The position numbers and the translations under genes were made by a program. The notes under the pieces are model-generated. The model ran no database searches and was not told the DNA's origin. It saw only the letters and a program-made list of their open reading frames with translations. This document shows positions 32,063 through 43,774 of a stretch of DNA of 64,000 nt, piece after piece; the first letter of the stretch is position 1; the number at the start of each line of letters is the position of its first letter. The stretch is from Euclidia mi (Eukaryota; Arthropoda; Insecta; Lepidoptera; Erebidae): assembly GCA_944739405.2 (NCBI GenBank), contig OX123209.2:10175217-10239216 (forward strand). Reading direction: 5' to 3'.

Positions 32063-34384
32063 TATATCTGATTCATATCTTGCCCAACCTATATACCAAA
32101 GCACAGTCATAATATGTGCACAACAGCCTACCGTGCGTTTTCCTACTATGCAATTGCAACAATAACCATCAATTGCCTCTCTGCCAGTATAATTATTATT
32201 TATTTTAATGTACACAAAATACACCTTACGACTTATATGTCTACTTTGTATTTTCGCACGCAAGAGCCAGCAGTTATCGCTAATCAATTCGCTTGGTAGG
32301 TTACTATTTTGTTCTCTACATATTTCAATACTATACACACCGTTGGCTCTAATATGTTCTCCATAATATGATCTGGCTTGTTTTATTTGATAGGTACCAC
32401 ATGCAGTTAATATTAACTCACTCATTGTTAATCGTGGAAAGTCATTTAAATTGTTAGCGACAATAGTAATATTAAGAAATTGTGCCCTTCTGCGATTTAA
32501 ATTAATTTCATTTACATAATCTGCCAAAGTATTATGGATATACATTCTTTGATTAATTATTGATAGTATTTGATCAGCATCAGGTCTATCTAAGATTCTA
32601 GGATGAAACCTATTAATCAATGCTGCACCTATTGCAAAATATTGCATCATGTGAGTAGATGCCCGATTAAAAAAATCTTGTCGAAACAATTTAAAAGCTT
32701 GTTTAAAGAGATCATTTATAACCTCAACCACCCAGCGACAAATGGTAACTTTTCTAGAGTTATTAGCATCAATAGTAGATAACTGTGATTCATCTTCCTC
32801 AAGTGATGCTGGAACTTTAACAGAGTACCCACATTCTGTTAGAAGTGGTAATGCATCCCTAAAACCTCGGTCCAATATAAATACATCACCAGGTTGAAAA
32901 AATCTCCTCATTGGGGAATTTTCTGAACAAAATTCATTTTTAAGTATGTCGGCATCTGATGTTGTTGCCGGGTAAGGCCCCATAACATCTAATATATATC
33001 CGTCACAACAAGTTATAATAAATGGTTTAATTAAATTCTTAAACTTGTGAAGAGAGTATGTTTGTTTCTGATATTTATAATTTGAACTTTTCTGGATGTA
33101 GACATAAGTTCCATCCATGATTACTATTGGTTTAACTTGATTAGTGCTTCCAAATAAGCCATTAGGGATTATTAAATTCCTCTGAGCAATGTTTTCTCTG
33201 GTAATGTGCCTTAGACCTAGATTTTGTGGTACAAAATCTTGAGTAAGGAATTGTCTCGCATTATTCATTAGTCTTTCTAAAGTACTTCTAGGTATCTTGA
33301 ATAATGTAGAAAGTCTTTGATCTGAATCACCAGTTCTAAGTTTAGTTAAATAAGCTGCCAATCCAGTAGCTCCTCTGTGACTATTATTTAGCCGAGGAGT
33401 TTCATCTAATATTCGTCTAAATTGATGTTTAGACATACCAAGCCAATAATAAACCAAGTGGTCATCACTGTCTTCAATATTTTCAAAATCAATATTATTG
33501 CCTATCTGATTTTTAAGCAACGATAACAAATCTTCAATAAATGTTGCTGTGAAGGTGTGGTTGCCATTTTCTACCAATAAACTATCCCATATACTACTTC
33601 TGAGGTGAAAATTACAGATACGGCAGTTTTGAGGAACATAAAAAGAATAATCACACAATAGTCTTACACGAATTGATGTAGGAATGTGCATTCTTTCTGT
33701 GCTGTGGCAGGCCGGGAAAACACAATGTCTTTCTGTATTTGCAGCCCTTGTATAATTTGGTAGAATTATTTCTGATTCATTAGTCGCAGCTGAAGATGAA
33801 GGTGATCCTTGAACAAAATGTACAGCGGCCCTGTCAGCTCTCTGCCAGCAAGGATGACAGATGCGACTTAAAGATGAAACCTAAAATAAAATGTTTATAA
33901 AATTAAATAAACGGATATAATATAAATGCATATTATCTTTACAATTATACCATATTTTAATAACTTGCCTCTCGAGGTTGAATCCATTCCATAATAACAT
34001 TTCTTATGAGAGTTTCTCGATCTGTATCCATTCTCAAGAAATGACTTTTTAACCGTCTAACAGACCTTCCACAGTTAATACAGCTGTTTTGATGTACAGA
34101 TCCTTCCTGTTCTTGTTGAGGTGCAAGGCTGGCAGTTAATACTAACCAGCAGTTGTGGCAAACAAGACTATCTCTTGAGACCTAAAACAATATAAATATG
34201 GTTATGTATACATACACCTTATCGACTGATGATGTAAACAATAACAAAATCATTTTATGGCTTGTCTTTTTACCTGCTGTGGTGCAACCCACTGTTGTAA
34301 TAAGCTTATTTCTTCGGGTTCTAGAGCTTGATTTTGAACCTCGTTCAGGTTAAAACCACAATTCACACAATGTTCTTCCGTCAT
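31991..34384 (-). pseudogene. DDE/SWIM transposase, three exons, tail cut by Tc1
   Basis: Exon 1 34384-34274 (37 codons), exon 2 34181-33969 (71 codons), exon 3 from 33880; both introns are phase 0, the first GT-AG and the second GC-AG. Exons 1-3 carry spaced Cys modules: CVNCG, CHNCW, CINCG, CHPCW, CRICN. Exon 3 continues with the DDE core: YWLGMSKHQFRRIL, PIVIMDGTYVYIQ (first Asp), YPATTSDADILKNE, FILDRGFRD (second), and near the end a SWIM-type finger YCCNCIVGKRTVGCCAH. The frame is open up to the Tc1 insertion, which replaces the last residues with about 23 Tc1-derived codons. It may be otherwise functional. Confidence 0.85.
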
Positions 34385-35199
34385 TGTATAAAACGTTATC
34401 GACCGGTATCCAAAATCAAATGCAGTCGTGATCCTTGATGTGAGAGCCAAAGTTGTCGTTGTAAGTGAGAACAAATTCGTAAAACACAGCAAAAGTCGTT
34501 GAAAAAAATCCGAATCAAGTCCATATAACAAAGCCAGGTCGTAGTAAAAGAAATCGAAGAAAAATCTTAACAACATCAACATTGAGCGCAACAAGTGAAG
34601 TTCCCGCGTAAAAAAGGTACTCTGTGAAGTGAAGTGTCAGATGCAATTCAATCTTGTCAGTATAACAAAAAAATTCGAACATTAAATCGATTTATCGATT
34701 TCTCTTTCATATAGTAATCGATACTTGATTTATTTTATCTTCTTTTTTTACCATGACGCACATTTTTATTTTCAATTATGTTATCTTTTATTTGTTTTTA
34801 TATTGCAATACCAGTATAGTCCAGTGAAATTGTCGTTAAAGTTATTTTATTTATTTATTGATCGATTTAAATCGATTGATTATCGATTATAATTTTAACA
34901 AGATTTTGAAACTGGCAATATTTTGTCGGCGTCAAAATCAAACATGTTCTTGACTATATCAAATATCAATGATGTTACTGTTTTTTAGGAATTCTTGTAG
35001 ATTACTGTGGCGCGTATTTGAAAGAAAGTAAATTCATATTTTATTCTGGCACAATTTATGCATATAGTATATTTTTTCTAGTTTGCTGTCCACTGTGGGC
35101 CTCAAATGGGCATTCCCCTTTTAAATATTTTAAAATACTGTTTACGTTCTAAAAATATATAGCTCAATATTTATTTTGTTGTTGTTGCGTTCACTTATT
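34385..35199. other. 5' leader of the DDE/SWIM element and flank
   Basis: AT-rich, no gene. Includes ATCGATTT-rich sequence (34685-34890) and the right terminal repeat at 35107-35122. Confidence 0.5.
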
Positions 35200-35567
35200 T
35201 ATTTATTTATTTAAAAACTTCCTGCAAAATACATTGCACAAGGCGGACTTAATGCCTATAGGGATTTTCTCCCAGTCAACCTTTAGGTGATGCAGAGATG
35301 ATCATGGCAGGTGTGTACTACACATAAAGAGAAAAATTAAAGAGAATACGCAATATAATATATACTTAGAATTTAAATATAAATACATAACAAAATACAT
35401 AAGTATACCTATACATATATATAAATAAATATATAAATACATATATAATATATACCTATACATGAAAATAAATATTTAAGAAGATAGATTACTAACAGTT
35501 AATAATATACATACACATGAAAATAAATTATAGTTAAAAAGATAGAATACTAACAAGTAGTGAATTG

Positions 35568-37096
35568 CTACTGAGAAAGTTCCAACAACTCGTTATACAA
35601 CAGCTGGCGAACTCTAAATTTGAACGTGGCACGACTAGTGGCCGTCCTAACTTCGGGAGGGAGAGCATTCCAAAGAAGGATAGATTGGATATTGAAAGAA
35701 GAATGTACTAAGCTAGAAGAGTGAGATGGACAGAGAAGGAGAAGGTTATTAGTAGATCGCAAGTACTTATCATGGTTGGAGCAGAGATATTGAAAATAAG
35801 GTACTAGATATGACGGACCGTTACGAGAGTGGAGAAAGGAGTATAAAGTCGTCAGGGTACGCAAATTTCGTCGCTGACGAATGGGCAACCATTTTAATTC
35901 TTTGCGAAATTTAGAAATGTGATCGAACTTACGCAGATTAAAATCGAACCGAATGCAATAATTGAGAAGTCGGTCAAGTTTGTTGAGTAGATCTGCATTC
36001 AGGTCGAGATAACACACGTCACCATAGTCAATTATAGGGAAGATTAACGTTTGCACAAGCATTGCTTTAGTTTTGGATGGAAGAAAATTTTTGAGACGGT
36101 ACAGTGAGCGCAAAGTGCCGAATACTTTTTGGCTGACAACTGAAATCTGGGTCCGCCAGTCAAGGTTGCCATCTATGTGTAAACCTAGATTTTTCACAGA
36201 TGTCGAGAATGGTATAGCACACCCGTTAAAAGTTACAGGCGACAGGCTTGTGAAATCTATTCTGGTGATCATACGCGGGCTTCCCACAACTATAGCTTGG
36301 CATTTTGTAGGATTGACGCAAAGGCCAAATCTATCAGACCACACTGCTATGGCATGTAAGTCTCGATTAACATCTGCAATGACTTCGGACAGCCTGTCCA
36401 CCCTTGCCTGAGCGTAAAGCTGCAAGTCATCAGCATACAGATGATACGCACACTGAAGTTCGTGAGTGATGAGGTTAATGAATAGTGAGAATAGAAGTGG
36501 AGAGAGAATTCCGCCTTGTGGAACCCCAGCGTCCAGATCACACCAATTCGACGATGTCTCATCAATGCGAACCGATTGCTGGCGCCCACGAAGACATGAA
36601 GAGAACCAATCCCGAGCCTTAGATGAAATATTATGGTGGGAGAGGATGGCCAAAAGTACATCATGACTGACGGTATTAAAGGCGTTCGAGAAGTCCACCA
36701 AAACTAACACAGTTACCTCGGCTTTCTCCACGCCCGCCCTAATATCGCCAGTCACCTTAAGTAGAGCTGAAACAGTACTGTGACCAGGCCGGAATCCGGA
36801 TTGGAATGGGCTAAGGATGTTATTGGATAGGATGAATCGGGATAACTGCTTGTGTACGCAAGCCTCTAGGACTTTGGATAGGAATGGGAGAATGGAAATA
36901 GGTCTCAAGTGGTTCGGTATAGTGGGATTGGAAATTTTAGGAAGAGGTCGGACGTAGGCTTTTCGCCAGATGGCAGGATATTGACCCGAGGAAAGGGAAA
37001 AGTTGATTATGTGACAGATAACAGGCAGGAGTTGGTCAAGGACAGTGGTAATCATGCGACGACTGATATTATCGTACCCGACTGCCCTTGACTTAA
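35568..37096 (-). CDS. LINE C ORF2, reverse transcriptase part
   Basis: Continuous 495-codon frame. RT motifs in order: AYVRPLPKISNPTIPNHLRP, GFRPGHSTVSALL, VLVDFSNAFNTVSH (motif A), AGVPQGGILSPLLFS, HLYADDLQLYA (catalytic YADD), VNPTKCQAIVVGS, LGLHIDGNLDW, then the C-terminal YGDVCYLDLNADLLNKLDRL. No damage seen. It is the direct continuation of 37768-39191 across the TTAA MITE: the codons for ILSIK flank the site and the frame is continuous. Confidence 0.93.
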
Positions 37097-37767
37097 CCTT
37101 TCAAGTACCGCGCCCTCTAAAACGTCAATTTGGCTATACGACCGCGCCGTTCGACATCATCGCGCGCGCGGTACTAGACATTGAATGTTATCGCTCTGAG
37201 AGGTCTTTGTTTATGTTTTCAAGAGTTCGAGTTATAATTTCTTGAAACCCACTTATATAGCCAATATAAAAAAAAATATAATAATAACATTTGAGTGTAT
37301 ATTTAGTTTTGTATAGGTCTCTGTTTTGAACGGATCTTAGAATACCGGTTCTATCGACAATTGTAGCGTATTACAATCAAAAATAAAATATTTTTTTGTT
37401 TATTTTTGTATTTTTATATTCTGTATAATATGGGTTTTCCAATTAAAACTAAAAATATGCATGTATCCATTATAATAATTACCCCTTTTCAATAGCAAAC
37501 ATTTGCTAAAATTCACAGTTTCGCGCGCATTGAAATGAAATGTCCTTTTACTTTTTAATTTGACATCAAATTGGATCAGAAGAAGGTTTCATAGATGTCT
37601 ATGATTCTTAAAAATGCAATGCCATTTGAAATAATTGATAAAATGTACTAGGCCAGTGTTAAAAACGTCATAGATTGAAAGACGGAATCTGGACATGAAT
37701 TCATGTCGTCGGTAAACAAGGGGACTTTTTTGTAGGACATGAATTCATGTCCTCGGTCGTCGAAAGG
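37097..37767. mobile_element. TTAA-flanked MITE, 671 bp, in LINE C ORF2
   Basis: TTAA at 37093-37096 and 37768-37771; ends CCTTTC and GAAAGG. Internal TGAATTCATGTC phrases repeat near its right side (37697 and 37741). Non-coding. The target was within codons of ORF2 between endonuclease and RT. Similar in size and target to 19466-20107 but with different ends. Confidence 0.92.
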
Positions 37768-39191
37768 TTAATGGAAAGGATCGACTTTTTGACTTCATCT
37801 AAGGTGACGGGAGAAAAATTAAAAGGATTTGTATCAAGTGCAGGCAGTCCCTCAAGGTAGTCAATCGTTTGACAGATGGTTAGACGATCCAGAGTATTCG
37901 AAGTTATGAAATGAGTATTGATATCGTCTAACCCAATAGTCTCCTGCAGACTGCACTGCCTCGATCTGCCTATCCCCAAAGCCCCTAGCAATCGCCAGAT
38001 ATCACCTGGCGATCCACAATCGATATTGCTTATGATGTGTCGGCGTTTGGCATTGCGTATCATCTGGTTGCAGCGATTTCTTGCAGCCTTATAATAAGCC
38101 CAGCTATCATCCGAGCGATTCCGTTTGAATGCTCTGAATGCCCGATCTCGTCTCCTCATTGCCATCAGAATTAACCTAGACATCCAAGGCGCTGGTGGAC
38201 GTTTCAACCTAACCTTCCTAATAGGGGCGTGATGGTCATAAAGCTGTATAACAGCGGTATTGAAGAGGTCAAGCTTCTGATCGATATTGACTGCCACCAT
38301 CAGAGGTTCCCAGTCGATCAAGGAGGCATCTGAAGAGAGCATCTCCACATTCATCCGGGCAAAGCAACGCTTGTGCAATTCTTTAGGTTGAGGTTTGGGA
38401 GGGTTAAGGGCGTAGGCAAGAAAAATGAGGTCATGGTGGGAAAAGCCGGGAGCAGGATACTGACCATGGGAAGATACTAAGTACGGACTTGAGGTTAACA
38501 TTAAGTCAAGCCAAGTGTCGTCGCCATTATTGTTGTGATGAGTGGCTTGCAGTGGTAATACACTTAGACTGGCTGACTCGAGGATGTGTAGGAGTTTTTG
38601 TGCACGAGGAGACTGGACAGAAAGGAGGTTGGTATTGAAATCTCCCATAATGACGTGATGTTCGTACTCAGACCCTAAAGATTCTAATACCAGTTCTAAG
38701 TCGGTGAAATAATCAATTGCAGGGGGACAATATACTACTCCGAGGACAATTTTAGTCCTCCTAACCCAAACCTCTAGAAAAAGAAATTCAGCAGAAGAAC
38801 TACAAGGGGAAGAGGCAAGAATTTTATAAGAAAATTCACTTCGCAAGTATATTGCAACACCACCACCTCTTTTCTCTGTACGGTCGTTGCGAATGAGAAC
38901 ATATCCCGGTAAAGGATAAGTGGTTGAGAGAAGTTGAGGTTTGAGCCAGCTCTCCGAAATTAGGACGGCATGAACATTTGCATCAGAAAATGCCTCAATA
39001 AGGTCACTGTAGTGGGATGCCACACTTTGGGCATTTATATGACACACATTCAGTAATCTATTTGAATTCCTGTTGAATGTCTCACGTACAAAATCACCAA
39101 GTGATATGTCAGCAATTGAAGAGAAACTTTCATCAGCAGACGAAACCAAAGAATTGTTAGCAGAAACAAATATATCATCATCAGTAATCAT
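37768..39191 (-). CDS. LINE C ORF2, endonuclease part
   Basis: Starts MITDDDIFVSANNSLVSSAD. AP-type endonuclease landmarks: NVCHINAQSV (N and the Q-S), SESWLKP, NDRTEKRGGGVAIY, VVYCPP, VIMGDFNTNLL (catalytic D-x-N), TWLDLMLTS and PGFSHHDLIFLAY (catalytic SHH/D site). It continues across the MITE into the RT. The annotated frame runs 22 codons into the MITE before a stop. Confidence 0.92.
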
Positions 39192-39747
39192 GTAGGTTAA
39201 TAAATATATATAAGTATAATAATATTACATAAATATATAAATTTATTAAAATATATCAAAATATTAATTTGCCAAACAAAATATTATCATCACTGCACCA
39301 CCCGCCAGCTAAATTTACACATTAAACACTAAAATGGGAAAAGAATATAAACATATACACGAAAATAAAATTGGTATAGAAACATTGCCGGATACATTAA
39401 TTATACAGAAACTCATCAGAATGCAGTGAAACAGGCAGTGAATGCTGCCTTAAAACTAAACACGTTATGATAAAAAATGAACGCACCCAAAACGCTTTTT
39501 AATACACAATCTGACAAGATTGACACATGTCAACTGTCAATATAATAATACGTATGCCAAATTACGAAAAATGTGGATTTGTAATAAATAAATTTTGAAA
39601 ATAAATTAGTGGGTAAACAGAACTTAATAAACAAAAAGTAAACAAAATAGTTAAGTCTTACAGAACAAGAGAATCTAAGTTTTGGAGCCAATAAGACAAG
39701 CTTATAAAGTTAAAAATAATGAGAATTCATACAACGCTGGTGTCACC
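39192..39747. other. spacer between LINE C ORFs
   Basis: AT-rich sequence without a frame. Longer than usual for an inter-ORF spacer; it may hide an old insertion, but I see no inverted ends. Confidence 0.4.
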
Positions 39748-40503
39748 TCAGTTTTTACGAGAGTTCTTGTTTGTTACACCTGACGAAACTGCACTTCCAG
39801 CACCGCCAGTGGTTCCAACAGCAGGAGAAGAGCCGTCCAATCGCCCTGGGTACTTGGCTATCAATGAATTTAAGCCATCCATGCATGTGATCTTTGAACG
39901 ACTGCCATCCGGAGTTTTGATAACTATGGTGCCGTCCTGCGTCCAACACGACCGCATACCAAAGTGCTGTCTAGCACGCCCGAATACCGACTGTCGAGAC
40001 TTGGTGAGGAACTCCTTGACTGAAATTGAGGACCCCTTGAATCCTTTCTTGGCCCTCCAAACTGACAACTTATCATCCAAACTGCTGAAACATACCAGAA
40101 TAGGACGGAGATGATCTTTATTCGGGCTACCAAGTCTATGGCAAGTTTTGATGGCCTCAGCAGATAGGTTTTTTAGACCCAAAGTGTTTTGTAGGGTGCC
40201 TACGATGAGAGTAACACAATCCTCCTTTACGGACTCTGTAAAGCCGGTGAATACAAGTGCCTTTCTACGGTGTCTTGTCTCCATAGTGTCATACATTTTG
40301 ACACATTCGTTGATCTGCTTTCTCAGGATCCCAAGCATGCTGAAAGCAAGTTCTCGAAATGTCCGCAACTCTTCAGCCAACTTTGCAACAGTGTCCTTGG
40401 CAGGAGCGCTTCCCTGTATCTGGGCCTCCAACTCACCCATTCTTTTTGCAAAGGAGTCTTCCAGGCTTTTCTGTGTAGCTTGAATTGGCAACAGTTGTGA
40501 CAT
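39748..40503 (-). CDS. LINE C ORF1, RNA-binding protein
   Basis: 251 codons. The N-terminal third is helical and heptad-like (SFAKRMGELEAQIQG, LAEELRTFRELA), suiting a coiled coil. The centre (ALVFTGFTESVKEDC to PILVCFSSLDDKLSVWRAKK, about residues 82-165) resembles the RRM-type fold of LINE ORF1 (transposase_22-like). A Gly/Ser tail follows. The product should coat the element RNA. Intact. Confidence 0.8.
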   Translation of the reverse strand: MSQLLPIQATQKSLEDSFAKRMGELEAQIQGSAPAKDTVAKLAEELRTFRELAFSMLGILRKQINECVKMYDTMETRHRRKALVFTGFTESVKEDCVTLIVGTLQNTLGLKNLSAEAIKTCHRLGSPNKDHLRPILVCFSSLDDKLSVWRAKKGFKGSSISVKEFLTKSRQSVFGRARQHFGMRSCWTQDGTIVIKTPDGSRSKITCMDGLNSLIAKYPGRLDGSSPAVGTTGGAGSAVSSGVTNKNSRKN

Positions 40504-40864
40504 GTTTATTTGAAGAAATAAAACTTGTTGAAAGTAGTGATGTTTAGTTCAAGTATGTAGTGATCAGCTGGCAGGTGGTAGTGTAACTCAAAACTGATTG
40601 TTACATGTAACAAACGTGAGTACAAGCTATTTGTAATCAGTTGCACTCAGAATTACTTAAAAAATTCAGTAAACTTTGAAAAATTTAATTAAATAACTTT
40701 TTCAAAAATTTTAGATGTTGTACCTTATTTACACCTACCGCCCAAAAAAAAAAAAAAAACTTACCCACAGTGCTGCATACACATATCCCTATACTGGGGT
40801 AAGTGCGCGCAAATTGAAGGGTTTTTGTTTTCTATAGTTTCTTAAAATATAGGCTACGGACAAT
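40504..40864. other. 5' end of LINE C and short spacer
   Basis: Includes a run of 17 A at about 40745-40761. No gene. Confidence 0.45.
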
Positions 40865-42140
40865 ACTGTTATTTATTTATTTATTTAAAACTTCATATAC
40901 ACAGAGTACATCGGCGGACTTAATGCCATAGGCATTATCTACCAGTCTACCTTAGAGTGGTGCAGAGAGGAAGTAGGTGTATTGTATAGTGCAAGGGAGA
41001 TATACTAGTAATTTTACTATGTCGAACATGATATACTTGCATAAACATATTATAAATAGTAAAAATATATAGTTTAATACATAAACATAATACATACACA
41101 ATAAATACAGCTATAACAATAAAATACATAAGCAACATATATATATATATATATGTACAACATACACATACATAAAATTATGGTTGTGACTTATTATTGG
41201 ATACAGTTGCTGACTCAACCAACAAGAGTTCCTTCACTTTGGACTTGAAAGTGAATTTGGTCTTAGCCATTCTGATCTCAAGAGGAAGAGCATTCCATAG
41301 AAGGATGGACTGAATTGTGAAAGAAGAATGCAGAAAATTTGTTTTGTGAGTAGGTACCATGAGTTGCAGATTATTAGAAGAGAGAAGGTTTCGCTCATGG
41401 TTTGCACATAAGTACTGAAAGTAGGGAGTCATATATGTAGGGGTAGAAGGAGATGTAAGAATAGAGTATAGTGTAGTAGGAGCACGCAAACTACGGCGTT
41501 GACGTATAGGAAGCAGCTTTATTTGGGAACGATAAGTAGACACAATATGTCATACTTCCGAAGATTAAATATGAATCGAATGCAGTTATTCTGAAGACGG
41601 TCAAGTTTATTAAGGAGTTCTGCATTTAGGTCAAAGTAACATACATCGCCATAGTCGATTAAAGGAAGGATTAAAGCTTGCACAAGCGTAGTTTTAGTCT
41701 CGGTTAGAAGCAAGTTTTTCAGGTGGTAGAGAGCACGCAGGGTACCGGTGACTTTTTGACGTACCTGTTTTACTTGAGCTTCCCAATTCAGCTTGGTATC
41801 TATATGTAGCCCAAGGTAATTGACAGAGGGATACAAGTCAACTATAGTCCCGTTAAAAGTTCTAGCTGGTAGTGGTGTCAAATCCAGTCTTTTTAGCATC
41901 GGCTGGCTACCCACAATAATGGCTTGAGTCTTACACGGATTTACGATCAGACCAAACCTATCGGACCAAGTCAATATGGCTTCCAAATCCTTATTAATTT
42001 TGCCAATGGCCTCAGCTACGCGTTCAACATTAACATGGGAGTAAATCTGCAAGTCATCGGCATACAGATGGTAAGCACACTGAAGATGTTGAGTTAGGAA
42101 ATTTATAAAAATAGAGAATAATAGAGGAGAAAGAATGCCG
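40865..42140 (-). pseudogene. LINE D, 5'-truncated copy of the LINE C family
   Basis: The 3' end carries (TTTA)n near 40870 and the shared GGCGGACTTAATGCC. The RT remainder begins just before YADDLQIYSHVN (about 42065) and continues VNPCKTQAIIVGSQ, LGLHIDTKLNWEAQV, YGDVCYFDLNAELLNKLD; a frameshift near 41525-41540 leads into IKLLPIRQRRSLRAP. Clearly homologous to LINE C but not identical. Confidence 0.88.
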
Positions 42141-42154
42141 CCATTGTTTGTTAT

Positions 42155-42415
42155 TGTGTCAATACTGTAATGAATGCGTGTTTGGACCAGTCAAAAAGGC
42201 TTGGGAGAAGAAATTAGTCAAACATGGAGTCTAACAAATGGGAAAAGGAACAGGCCGACTGTCACGAGCGCAATTTGGAGAATTATTAGGTGAAGTCTAT
42301 ACGATTGCTTTTAAGCCACAAAACATATTATCGGGATTCACTACTACAGGCCTTTACCCTTTAAATCCATCAAAATTTCCCAAAAACCTATTCAACGATA
42401 TAATATACCCTTGCG
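42155..42415 (+). pseudogene. pogo-like transposase, C-terminal part
   Basis: Reads CVFGPVKKAWEKKLVKHG, then after a stop GKGTGRLSRAQFGELLGEVY and GFTTTGLYPLNPSKFPKNLF. This is what follows the QPLDK motif in pogo/jerky-type transposases; that motif is the last recognisable part of the fragment ending at 29947. Confidence 0.7.
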
Positions 42416-42417
42416 CC

Positions 42418-42765
42418 ATCTCATTTCCCAGCACAGCAGTTTGTGCGGGCGCTGCTGCTGCTACAGCGGAGACCCTCAAACGGCACAAATATGTAAATCT
42501 AATAGGAGATTATGTATTTGAGCCGTTTGGGGTCGAAACATTGGGGCCATGGGGTCCAAGTGCGCGATCACTTTTTAGAGATCTCGCAAAGAGACTCATA
42601 GACGCCTCGCGTGACCAGAGGGCTGGCACGTATTTGGCTCAAAAAATAAGTATAGCCATCCAACGAGGCAATGCTGCCAGTCTTCTGGGCACGCTTCCAA
42701 TTGACTGCGATGCGGAAGAGTTTCATGACGCCTTCTATATTTATTATACAAAAAAATATTTTTGA
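42418..42765 (+). pseudogene. retroelement C-terminal domain fused in frame
   Basis: Continues the pogo reading frame as FVFEPFGVETLGPWG-like sequence (read here YVFEPFGVETLGPWGPSA), then RLIDASRDQRAGTYLAQK and AIQRGNAASLLGTLP. I recognise this block as the C-terminus of retroelement polyproteins found in many invertebrates, but cannot name the family. The in-frame join with pogo is probably chance. Confidence 0.45.
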
Positions 42766-43082
42766 ATTTTCACTTGTATATATTAATTAGGTTTTTTAAT
42801 TATTTTAAGACTTAATTTAATTATATTGTTAATCATTTAAATAATTATTGGATAATTGTAAAGGAATAAATGTAAACTATATTTACGTTTGTTTTCGATT
42901 TCGTAGCAAATTAAGAAAAAGTATTTTTCGTTGTCCTTTTCATATCGCGGTCTGTTTTTACTATGGTTATACGCAACCGTAGTTCTAATAATTATTCAAC
43001 GATATTCATTTAAAATTATATAGCAGTCTTTTGAAAAATGCAGAGAACAAGAAGTGTTAAACTTACTGAAGAATATTTATTT

Positions 43083-43190
43083 TTTATTTATTTATTACCT
43101 TTATATACACATAAAGGTATAAAGGTGGACTTAATGCCTTAGGCAAAGGAATAGCATCAGGAAGAATTATTTCACCTAGATTTGAGGCGA
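43083..43190 (-). mobile_element. LINE 3'-end fragment
   Basis: ATTTATTTATT tail and GGTGGACTTAATGCCTTAGGC match the 3' ends of LINE C and D. Confidence 0.7.
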
Positions 43191-43539
43191 CTTGCTTCAA
43201 AAAAATATCACTGATATGACACAAACAGATTTACAAGACACAACAATGCATCAAATGCAAAGGCACCAAAATATCGATAAGAATACGGTAAGCATAATAC
43301 GGACGGAGAGATAACGCAGGACACGAAGCTTGAAATGACAAATCAGGACGAATTAGAGATACAAGAGCTGGAACAGCAAATTGACGAACAAAACGTAGAG
43401 ACAGTAGACAATAATAAAAAGAAAGAGCACCAGCAGATTATTCAAAATTCCAACTCCACACTATCTGTTAAATAACATTTTAAATCAAATATCATTAGAT
43501 TCACAAACAGACCAACATACAAAAACGAAGATAGTCAAT

Positions 43540-43774
43540 TATATTTTATTAACAGTGTTGAATGAAGAACAAATACCAGAAATAACCCAATCACCAAATA
43601 AAGAAGCATTAGTAAAAATATTTGGGGTCACTACCACTACAAAAAATAAACAAAAAGCAGTAATACCACGATTAAAGCACAGCACTTTTGGAGAAGTTTT
43701 AACTAGACAAGAAGTAAAAGAAAGACTTAAAGAAGCCGAAGATAAAAGAAATCTTAAGAAAAATAATGTTTTCA
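43540..43774 (+). pseudogene. possible pogo-like C-terminal tail
   Basis: Frame with STFGEVLTRQEVKERLKEAE and a Lys-rich end, resembling the tail of Tigger/pogo proteins. It runs straight into the viral insertion near 43775. Confidence 0.35.

Larger units (their letters stand above)
30070..35122 (-). mobile_element. DDE/SWIM DNA transposon (ISL2EU-like)
   Basis: A perfect 16-bp inverted end, AAAAGGGGAATGCCCA at 30070-30085 and its complement at 35107-35122. Without the Tc1-like insertion it is about 3.5 kb. It encodes one three-exon transposase on the minus strand. Flanking sequence shows no clear target duplication. The superfamily name rests on the DDE_4-like core plus SWIM finger and is tentative. 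Confidence 0.75.
35200..40600 (-). mobile_element. LINE C, nearly full length
   Basis: The 3' end is a (TAAA)-type repeat near 35195-35215. ORF2 spans 39191 to 35568 with a MITE inside, ORF1 is 40503-39748, and 5' sequence extends to about 40600. The order ORF1, ORF2, short tandem tail is that of jockey/CR1-like elements. The 550 bases between the two ORFs are AT-rich and unexplained. Sequence of the 3' UTR (GGCGGACTTAATGCC, ATAGG) recurs in LINE D and at 43083-43190. Confidence 0.85.
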
